Source: Cognatundibacterium griseum
Lineage (GTDB): Bacteria > Pseudomonadota > Gammaproteobacteria > Burkholderiales > Burkholderiaceae_D
Direction of reading: 5' to 3'
Length of the DNA: 64,000 nt
NCBI RefSeq assembly: GCF_014284195.1
Contig: NZ_JACOGC010000005.1
Span: forward strand, 62,001 to 126,000
Shown: in pieces, positions 57,649 through 64,000 of the stretch
Layout of the letters: the number at the start of each line of letters is the position of its first letter
Position numbering within the stretch: position 1 is the first letter of the stretch
Program-made: the position numbers and the translations under genes
The notes under the pieces: generated by a model
Told to the model about the DNA's origin: nothing
Seen by the model: the letters and a program-made list of their open reading frames with translations, nothing else
The model's database searches: none

Positions 57649-58447
57649 CAAAAGCCCCCCGCTGCAACAAACCAAACTCCCTGGAGTCCGGATAACGACG
57701 GCGCAGCTGAGTAGAATAATTGCTCACCGCAGCAGCATCTCCACGGCGTCTCTCAATCTTTATGGCAAGCCACAAAACATCGGCGGTCATAACATCAAGC
57801 TTAATGACTCTGGAAATGTAAAAATTAGCTTTGTCGTAATCGCCGCGGTCATACCAGATTTTCGCCAGATTACCGTTTATTCCTGGATTACCGGGATCTT
57901 CCCGAAATCCCTGCATGAAATACTTTTCAGCACCACTGACGTCTTTCAGACGCAAACTGCACAATCCGGCGTTGTTATAAGCCTTACCAGGCGTGGCGTA
58001 TGCAGGGTCTTTAATCACGCGATCAAGATAGGTCAACCCCTGGCGCTCCCTGCCGTTCTGACACAGAAACCAGCCATAATTATTGGCGACGTCAACATTA
58101 TTAGGGGACAATTTCATCGCCTGAAGAAAATTATCCTCAGCCAATTGACGTTCACCCATATCCATAAAAATAACGGCCCGGACAGCATAGGCATCCACCA
58201 GATCAGGATAAATAATCAATGCCTGACGGATTTCCTCCAGTGCGACCTTGTACTGCCCCTGCTGATAATAACCAATCGCCAACTGCATACGGATTGATGC
58301 ACGCTTTTGCAACTCCTGCTTCTCTGATGACACGGCTGATTCGCCGGATCGCTCATCAAGATATTTTGCAGAACAAGCCGAGAGCAACAAAACAAAAGAG
58401 AGGGCGACTGCCCCCCTGAAGCGCCATTCAATTCCAAGAATTTTCAC
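57641..58447 (-). CDS. pilW: Type IV pilus biogenesis/stability lipoprotein PilW
   Basis: PilW (PilF) is an outer-membrane lipoprotein with TPR repeats needed for assembly of the PilQ secretin. The start is a GTG at 58447 that overlaps the rlmN stop as GTGA. A lipobox LLSAC lies near residue 23, and several TPRs follow ([40 protein letters not shown]). The 268-residue length is typical. An extended in-frame start upstream is inside rlmN and rejected. Confidence 0.92.
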   Translation of the reverse strand: MKILGIEWRFRGAVALSFVLLLSACSAKYLDERSGESAVSSEKQELQKRASIRMQLAIGYYQQGQYKVALEEIRQALIIYPDLVDAYAVRAVIFMDMGERQLAEDNFLQAMKLSPNNVDVANNYGWFLCQNGRERQGLTYLDRVIKDPAYATPGKAYNNAGLCSLRLKDVSGAEKYFMQGFREDPGNPGINGNLAKIWYDRGDYDKANFYISRVIKLDVMTADVLWLAIKIERRRGDAAAVSNYSTQLRRRYPDSREFGLLQRGAFDE

Positions 58448-59601
58448 TGGGTAATCTCCACAATTTTGCCGAAATTTTCGCCAAACTTCTTCTGATACTC
58501 CGCCATTTTTTGCATGCGCTCCTGCACACGCGTCCTGTCTTTGACCTCTCCCGCAAGCTGACCACAAGCCGCATCAATATCATCGCCTCGCGTTTTACGG
58601 ATTGTCGTGACAATACCCTGATTCATCAGTATCTGGGCAAAAGCTTTAATTCTTGGATTTTGGGAACGCTTCAAACCCGATTCGGGAAAAGGATTAAATG
58701 GAATTAAATTAAACTTACAAGGAACATCCCGCACCAGTCTAATCAGTTCACGTGCATGTTCATCGGTATCGTTCACACCGTCCAGCATGCAATATTCAAA
58801 CGTAATGAAATCTCTTGGGGCAAACTCGAGATAACGCTGGCAAGCTGCCATCAATTCAGCCAGAGGATATTTTTTATTCAAGGGAACCAGGCCATCCCGC
58901 AGCGGATCATTAGAGGCATGCAAAGATACAGCCAATGCTACCGGACACTCTTGAGACAATTTGTCCATCATTGGCACTACGCCACTGGTCGAGACAGTCA
59001 CACGCCGGCGCGACAAACCATAGGCATTATCATCAAGCATCAGGCGCAAAGCTGTTAGCGTCGGCTCAAAGTTCAGCAATGGCTCTCCCATCCCCATCAT
59101 CACAACATTCGTAATTTGGCGTTCACCTTTCGGGCCAGGAGCAACACCTTTGGTTTTACGCAACTCAAATTCGGCCATCCACAACTGACCGATGATCTCG
59201 GAAACACTTAAATTACGATTAAATCCTTGTTTGCCAGTAGAGCAGAAGCGGCAATTGACCGCACAGCCGGCTTGAGTGGAAATACATAAAGTTCCACGAT
59301 TTTCTTCGGGAATAAACACTGTCTCAACAGCATTTCCCTGACCAACGTCCACCAGCCATTTACGGGTACCATCTGAAGAAGTATGGTCACTAATGACTTC
59401 CGGAGCAGCAATCACAGCTCTGGTGGCTAATTTTTCGCGCAGAGATTTGGCAAGATCGGTCATCTCTACAAAGCTGCTCGCACCAAATTGATGTATCCAG
59501 CGCTGCAACTGCTTTGCGCGAAACGGCTTCTCACCCAGCTCGCCACAATACGCAACCAGCTGTGCAGGATCTAAATCCAGTAAATTAATGAGTGCCGTCA
59601 T
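58444..59601 (-). CDS. rlmN: Dual-specificity RNA methyltransferase RlmN
   Basis: RlmN is a radical-SAM enzyme that methylates C2 of A2503 in 23S rRNA and A37 of some tRNAs. The CxxxCxxC cluster motif is CAVNCRFC with C113, C117 and C120, and the methyl-carrier cysteine lies in ACGQLAGE near residue 350. [10 protein letters not shown] and the rest of the barrel are normal. The gene follows ndk by 77 bases and couples by overlap to pilW. Confidence 0.97.
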   Translation of the reverse strand: MTALINLLDLDPAQLVAYCGELGEKPFRAKQLQRWIHQFGASSFVEMTDLAKSLREKLATRAVIAAPEVISDHTSSDGTRKWLVDVGQGNAVETVFIPEENRGTLCISTQAGCAVNCRFCSTGKQGFNRNLSVSEIIGQLWMAEFELRKTKGVAPGPKGERQITNVVMMGMGEPLLNFEPTLTALRLMLDDNAYGLSRRRVTVSTSGVVPMMDKLSQECPVALAVSLHASNDPLRDGLVPLNKKYPLAELMAACQRYLEFAPRDFITFEYCMLDGVNDTDEHARELIRLVRDVPCKFNLIPFNPFPESGLKRSQNPRIKAFAQILMNQGIVTTIRKTRGDDIDAACGQLAGEVKDRTRVQERMQKMAEYQKKFGENFGKIVEITQ

Positions 59602-59678
59602 GTGTTTCTCTTTCGCGCCCCGTCGTGCATCAGCAGAACGGGGTTTAATTTCTTCAATTACTCTTCAAACAATACCGA

Positions 59679-60104
59679 TTAACGTGAATATACGTTCAGT
59701 GCCGGGAAGAAGTAAGCGATTTCAACTGCAGCAGTTTCCGCCGCATCAGAGCCGTGCACCGCATTTGCATCGATAGACTCAGCAAAATCAGCACGGATAG
59801 TGCCTTTTTCTGCCTTCTTAGGATCGGTTGCGCCCATCAGATCGCGGTTTTTCAGAATCGCGCCTTCGCCTTCCAGAACTTGTACGAACACAGGACCGGA
59901 GATCATGAAGTCAACCAGATCTTTGAAGAAAGGACGTGCCGCATGCACAGCGTAGAAACCTTCCGCCTCAGCGCGAGACAGTTGTGTCAGACGAGCAGCC
60001 ACAACTTTCAGACCTGCGTTTTCGAAACGGCTGACAATTTGACCAATCACATTTTTTGCAACTGCATCAGGTTTAATAATAGACAATGTACGTTCGATAG
60101 CCAT
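59679..60104 (-). CDS. ndk: Nucleoside diphosphate kinase
   Basis: Ndk equilibrates nucleoside di- and triphosphates. The 141-residue protein carries the catalytic H117 in NAVHGSD, the [13 protein letters not shown] start and [18 protein letters not shown]. Length is standard. It opens the long minus-strand cluster ndk-rlmN-pilW-rodZ-ispG-hisS. Confidence 0.98.
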   Translation of the reverse strand: MAIERTLSIIKPDAVAKNVIGQIVSRFENAGLKVVAARLTQLSRAEAEGFYAVHAARPFFKDLVDFMISGPVFVQVLEGEGAILKNRDLMGATDPKKAEKGTIRADFAESIDANAVHGSDAAETAAVEIAYFFPALNVYSR

Positions 60105-60165
60105 CTAAAAACTCCAATAAAAAGAAAGGGTTAAGACAAAAACTCAAGAATTCATCTAACCTTTG

Positions 60166-60171
60166 ATTTTA
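60166..60171 (-). promoter_or_regulatory. Probable promoter of ndk, extended -10 box
   Basis: On the minus strand, TGCTAAAAT provides an extended -10 element (box at 60171-60166) about 60 bases before the ndk start, with a weak ATGTTG 17 bases further upstream. No other promoter candidate is visible in the 125-base gap after rlmD. Confidence 0.45.
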
Positions 60172-60229
60172 GCATGAAACATGAGGGGCAACATGTCTTT
60201 AAAGTAAGCCGCTGCAAATTCCCGCAGAA

Positions 60230-61567
60230 TTAAGAAATCAGATCAAATACCGCCATCGATTCCACATGAGAAGTATGCGGAAACATATTCACCACACCGG
60301 CATAACTGAGTCGATAGCCTGCGCCATTCACCAGCATTCCTGCGTCGCGGGCCAGTGTCGAAGGGCTACAGGAAACATACACAATCCGCTTGGGTTTCAT
60401 TTCGGGGGAGCGATCCGTCAGATCAATCAGCGCCTGACACAACGCCATTGCCCCATCGCGTGGCGGGTCAACCAGGAAACGGTCAAATCGACCCAGCTTT
60501 ATCAGATCATCCGCAGTAATCTCAAACAAATTCCTGGTGCTGAATGCAGTCTTTCGGTCCAATCCGTTAATCCGGGCATTGTCCAGCGCTCTTTCAGTCA
60601 GCACCTCACTTCCCTCGATGCCAACAACCTCCCTGGCCACGGTGGCAATCGGTAAAGTGAAGTTACCCAATCCGCAAAACAGATCCGCAATGCGCTCATC
60701 GTCTTGCGCATCCAGTAATCTGAGCGCCTTTGCCACCAGCACACGGTTGATATGGTGATTTACCTGCGTAAAATCTGTCGGCTTGAACGGCATCCGGATA
60801 CCAAACTCAGGCAGTCTATAGAACAAATCACATTCAGCAGGATAATACGGCTCTGCTGTTTCCGGCCCTTTCGTCTGCAGCCACCAGTGAACATGATACT
60901 GGTCCGCGAAAGCTTTGAGTTTTACCTCATCCTCCGCGCTTAATGGCGCCATAATCCGCAGCACCATCGCCGTCACTCCCTCCCCGATCGCGAGCTCAAT
61001 CTGTGGCAGAGCTTCAACCACCGACAAAGAAGCAATCAGCGAGCGCAGGGGCATCAGCATTGCCGAGACATGCGGAGGCAGAATCTGACAGGTTTCCATG
61101 TTCGCGACATAGCGCGATTTTTTCTCATGAAAACCAACCAGCACAGTCCCTTTTTTAATCACATGCCGCACCGACAAACGAGCGCGATAGCGATATCCCC
61201 AGGTAGGTCCATAAATAGGACGCATCATTGTCTCCGGACGCACCTTGCCGATATGCCACAGGTTATCTTCCAGCACCCGCTGCTTCATGGCAACCTGCGC
61301 ATCCGGCTCAAGGTGCTGCATCGAACAGCCCCCGCACGTCCCGTAAAATTCACATTTGGGCTCAATCCGCTGTGATGAAGTACGGTGAACCTCGGTCAGT
61401 GTGGCAAGCTCCCAGCTATTCTTTTTCTTGTAAGAGCTAAAACTAACCAGCTCCCCCGGCAGCGCACCTTCTACAAAAATCACTTTACCCTGAGTGCCAT
61501 CTTCGTTCTGCAAGTGACCAACGCCGCGCGCATCCATGTCAAAGGAGCGTATTTCAATTTTATTCAT
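60230..61567 (-). CDS. rlmD: 23S rRNA (uracil-1939-C5)-methyltransferase RlmD
   Basis: RlmD methylates U1939 of 23S rRNA. The protein (about 445 residues from ATG 61567) has an N-terminal TRAM domain (EIRSFDMDARGVGHLQNEDG), the iron-sulfur cysteines in CEFYGTCGGCSMQ plus a later Cys, and the SAM methyltransferase core with DLFCGLGNFTLPIA and the catalytic loop VDPPRDGAM and YVSCSPSTLARD. A GTG at 61588 is an alternative start. It lies between rpoS and ndk. Confidence 0.96.
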   Translation of the reverse strand: MNKIEIRSFDMDARGVGHLQNEDGTQGKVIFVEGALPGELVSFSSYKKKNSWELATLTEVHRTSSQRIEPKCEFYGTCGGCSMQHLEPDAQVAMKQRVLEDNLWHIGKVRPETMMRPIYGPTWGYRYRARLSVRHVIKKGTVLVGFHEKKSRYVANMETCQILPPHVSAMLMPLRSLIASLSVVEALPQIELAIGEGVTAMVLRIMAPLSAEDEVKLKAFADQYHVHWWLQTKGPETAEPYYPAECDLFYRLPEFGIRMPFKPTDFTQVNHHINRVLVAKALRLLDAQDDERIADLFCGLGNFTLPIATVAREVVGIEGSEVLTERALDNARINGLDRKTAFSTRNLFEITADDLIKLGRFDRFLVDPPRDGAMALCQALIDLTDRSPEMKPKRIVYVSCSPSTLARDAGMLVNGAGYRLSYAGVVNMFPHTSHVESMAVFDLIS

Positions 61568-61692
61568 TGGAAATATAATGGCGCGCACTGAAGTCGCGCC
61601 AGATAAGGATTAAAGATCAGAATTAATTCAAAGACGGAATTATAAAAGAACCGGCAACAGCAGCGCCTGTTTTTATCGGCGAAGCATCAGGA

Positions 61693-62739
61693 TCAGATCA
61701 GGGAATCCCGACCAAGTCCGCGTGAAATCAGCGACCGCTTCAGCTTGATCAACGCCTCCTGCTGAATCTGCCGCACCCGTTCCCGGGTGATGCCCATCTC
61801 ATCCGCCAACGTTTCAAGCGTAGCAGGATCGTCATTATCCAGCCCGAAACGGCGAATCACCACCAGACGCTGCTTGTCGGGCAGACGCGCCAGCCAGTCC
61901 CTGACCAGCAAGGTCATTTCATGATGCTCGGCACGCACATCCGGCGCATCTTCCCCATCACCCGGCAACATATCCATCAGGCTGGATTGCGGATCATTAT
62001 CGAGCGGGGTATCCAGTGACGTGGCGTGTTCAGATAAAGCCAGAATATCCTGAACCTCATCCACAGGTCTGTCGACCAACATGGCAATATCTTCAAGATT
62101 GGCATCCCTGCCATCCCGCTGCTGGGATTCAAGATGGTATTTAGCACGCAGAATCTGGTTAAGCTCCCGCACCATATGAACTGGCAACCGGATAGTGCGC
62201 GCCTGATTCATGATGGCGCGCTCGATACTCTGACGTATCCACCATGTCGCATAGGTTGAAAAACGGAAGCCGCGCTCCGGCTCAAATTTATCAATCGCAT
62301 GCATCAACCCCAGATTACCCTCTTCGATCATATCGAGCAAAGCAACGCCGCGATTGATGTAATGCTTGGCAATAGACACCACCAGCCGGAGATTATGTTC
62401 AATCATCTTCTGGCGGGCATCGAAATTCCCTTGCTTGGCCAGAGTCGCATAATGCAACTCCTCGGCCGAATCAAATAAAGGGCGGGTACCAATCTGATTC
62501 AGATAATACTGCGTAGTATCCGTAGATAACTCAGCAGCAAGAACGGTCTTTAACTCATCAATAGGTGCAACAACCAGAGAGACCGGATCGCTGCCCCTGT
62601 CTTCAGTTGTATCAGCCTCTTCAAACTGATCGGGATCCTGCACCTCGCCTGTAGCCAGATCCTGTTCCTCGCCGGATGCCACCTGAGCATCTTCGCAAGC
62701 AGGTGCTTTCAGAGTTTGGCTAATCACGCTTTTTGGCAT
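61693..62739 (-). CDS. rpoS: RNA polymerase sigma factor RpoS
   Basis: RpoS is the stationary-phase and general stress sigma factor. After an acidic N-terminal region (about residues 1-75) the protein has region 1.2 ([16 protein letters not shown]), region 2 ([40 protein letters not shown]), region 3 and region 4.2 ([20 protein letters not shown]). The 348-residue length fits betaproteobacterial RpoS. It lies downstream of nlpD, so a main promoter is expected inside nlpD, as in E. coli. Confidence 0.97.
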   Translation of the reverse strand: MPKSVISQTLKAPACEDAQVASGEEQDLATGEVQDPDQFEEADTTEDRGSDPVSLVVAPIDELKTVLAAELSTDTTQYYLNQIGTRPLFDSAEELHYATLAKQGNFDARQKMIEHNLRLVVSIAKHYINRGVALLDMIEEGNLGLMHAIDKFEPERGFRFSTYATWWIRQSIERAIMNQARTIRLPVHMVRELNQILRAKYHLESQQRDGRDANLEDIAMLVDRPVDEVQDILALSEHATSLDTPLDNDPQSSLMDMLPGDGEDAPDVRAEHHEMTLLVRDWLARLPDKQRLVVIRRFGLDNDDPATLETLADEMGITRERVRQIQQEALIKLKRSLISRGLGRDSLI

Positions 62740-62842
62740 AGTGGATCGCGAGAAAGGTTAACGGAGATAACAAGAATGTTTCGCAGCACTCAAATGATTA
62801 CTGATTCATACGAAAGAACGTCGCCACACTGCTTAAAGCCAC

Positions 62843-63781
62843 CTACCGGGCAGGCAGGTAACGGGCCGGATCCACGGGTTTTCCCTGCAAGCGTATCTCA
62901 AAATGCAGTTTCACGCTGTCACTGTCAGAATTCCCCATTTCGGCAATTTTCTGCCCTCTGGTGACAGACTGCCCCTCCTTGACCAGTATCGTCTTCGTGT
63001 GTGCATAGGCAGACAAGAGGCTGTTATTGTGCTTCACAATGACCAGATTCCCATATCCACGAATACCACTGCCCGCATACATCACTTTACCGGCACCGGC
63101 GGAAAAAATATCCTGCCCCATACGTCCGGCAATATCCAGCCCCTTATTTTTCGACTCATCAAAACCAGCCAGTACCTTACCGTCGGCAGGCCACATCCAG
63201 TCTACCGCATCCCCATCTGTTGCCGGTGTGTCAGTCGCTTTCTCGGCAACCTTGGCAGGAGCGGCGACTTCGGGGCGACTGACCGGTGCGCTGGCCGCAG
63301 ATGAAACATCTTGCTTCTGAAGCTCGGCCAGGTTTGCCTCTGAATACGATTTTTTGTCGCCCTTCGGAGAATTTTTATTCCCCAAAGAATTTGATGCTGG
63401 CAATGGCAAGGGCTTGACTTCCAATGCCCCCGCAGCCACAGGGACTGACTGCACGCCATTCAGATCAGGAGGAGCCACCCGCAACACCTGATCAACTTTA
63501 ATGTCATTAGGATTTTTCAGATTATTCCACGTCACCAGATCACTGTAACTCTGCCCGTGATCCAGAGCAATGCGGTACAGCGTATCGCCGCGTTTCACGA
63601 CATAAGTAGCTTTTGACGCATCCGCTTTGAGAGCCGGCTTCGCCACCGGCACAACCACCGTTTCGGTCGCAGGTGCAGCACCGCGCTCTATCACCGGCGC
63701 CTTATTCGGCATGGAACCGCAAGCCGTCATCAACACAACACTGCTGACAGCCAGAAATTTTTCCAGATTTTTTATTTTCAT
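62843..63781 (-). CDS. nlpD: NlpD-like LysM/M23 lipoprotein (amidase activator)
   Basis: NlpD activates the septal amidase AmiC during cell division. The protein (about 312 residues from ATG 63781) has a lipobox LMTACGS, a LysM domain (ATYVVKRGDTLYRIALDHG) and a C-terminal M23 domain. Metal ligands are degenerate: NKGLDIAG has Asn in place of the first His, and VKLHFEIR lacks the first His of the HLH pair, exactly as in E. coli NlpD, so it is an activator and not an active hydrolase. The order pcm-nlpD-rpoS is conserved. Confidence 0.95.
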   Translation of the reverse strand: MKIKNLEKFLAVSSVVLMTACGSMPNKAPVIERGAAPATETVVVPVAKPALKADASKATYVVKRGDTLYRIALDHGQSYSDLVTWNNLKNPNDIKVDQVLRVAPPDLNGVQSVPVAAGALEVKPLPLPASNSLGNKNSPKGDKKSYSEANLAELQKQDVSSAASAPVSRPEVAAPAKVAEKATDTPATDGDAVDWMWPADGKVLAGFDESKNKGLDIAGRMGQDIFSAGAGKVMYAGSGIRGYGNLVIVKHNNSLLSAYAHTKTILVKEGQSVTRGQKIAEMGNSDSDSVKLHFEIRLQGKPVDPARYLPAR

Positions 63782-63827
63782 TCTCATTAAAAATTTGACA
63801 GAATCATTCGATCCTGAATCACACGGT

Positions 63828-64000
63828 TCAGACCACACCTGGTCGTAAGGGAACAAAGTGACAGTGCTCGATCACTGTCCGGCGCCATTCGGAGTGCGAA
63901 ACCCGCTCGATCAATTCCAGCACCTGGCGACGATCCCCTACCGGGGCAATCAAGCGCCCACCCACCTTCAACTGCATCAGCAAAGCCTGCGGTATTTCAA
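63828..64000 (-). CDS. pcm: Protein-L-isoaspartate O-methyltransferase, C-terminal part
   Basis: The minus strand is open from the window edge to a TGA at 63828-63830, encoding 56 residues. The stretch [20 protein letters not shown] and the end [14 protein letters not shown] match the C-terminus of Pcm, which repairs isoaspartyl residues in aged proteins. The start and SAM domain lie right of the window. Position upstream of nlpD and rpoS agrees with the surE-pcm-nlpD-rpoS order. Confidence 0.93.
   Translation of the reverse strand, partial: EIPQALLMQLKVGGRLIAPVGDRRQVLELIERVSHSEWRRTVIEHCHFVPLRPGVV

Noticed and set aside
59618-59643. CCCCGT/ACGGGG hairpin between ndk and rlmN as a terminator
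   Set aside because: On the coding strand no T-run follows, and ndk-rlmN are usually cotranscribed; the T-rich side faces the non-coding direction.

Overview
The window is a piece of a betaproteobacterial chromosome of intermediate G+C. Gene order (yicC-gmk-rpoZ-spoT-greB; ndk-rlmN-pilW-rodZ-ispG-hisS-yfgM-bamB-der-hfq-hflX-hflK-hflC-hisZ-purA; pcm-nlpD-rpoS-rlmD) is typical of Burkholderiales. HisZ, DUF3422 and the FhlB/second-FliK flagellar arrangement fit the same order. I would guess Oxalobacteraceae, but family-level placement is inference.

Layout. 1-6330: housekeeping genes (YicC RNase, guanylate kinase, omega subunit, bifunctional ppGpp enzyme, DUF3422 membrane protein, GreB). 6518-8886: an orphan NarL-type response regulator and a diguanylate cyclase. 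8906-18557, minus strand: a ten-gene, mostly overlapping operon that starts with a TPR/OGT-type glycosyltransferase, makes a CDP-6-deoxy-4-ketohexose (rfbF, rfbG), then epimerises, C-methylates, reduces, acetylates, O-methylates and possibly hydroxylates it. 18558-37675: flagellar genes, with fliC diverging from the glycosyltransferase, then flaG, fliD, fliS, fliT, a FliK-like gene, fhlB and ycgR. fliE follows on the opposite strand, then fliFGHIJK and fliLMNOPQR. 37682-43327: nnr, cysE, rlmB, rnr. 43490-43799: two identical tRNA-Leu(CAG) genes, each with its own terminator. 43936-64000, minus strand: the long conserved housekeeping block, ending in rpoS, nlpD and a partial pcm.

How it works together. 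The most distinctive region is the sugar operon placed head-to-head with flagellin. Its enzyme set parallels noviose synthesis (dehydratase, 3-epimerase, C-methyltransferase, ketoreductase, TylF-family O-methyltransferase) but starts from CDP-glucose rather than dTDP-glucose. The likely product is an unusual branched, methylated deoxysugar that the GT41-type enzyme attaches to flagellin. This is inference from gene content and position. Two sigma-28-like promoters precede fliC. A c-di-GMP synthase and a YcgR brake in the same window suggest second-messenger control of motility. There is no prophage, insertion sequence, CRISPR array or integrase visible. No gene-free stretch exceeds 300 bases; the longest are 18558-18854 (promoters) and 33200-33421.
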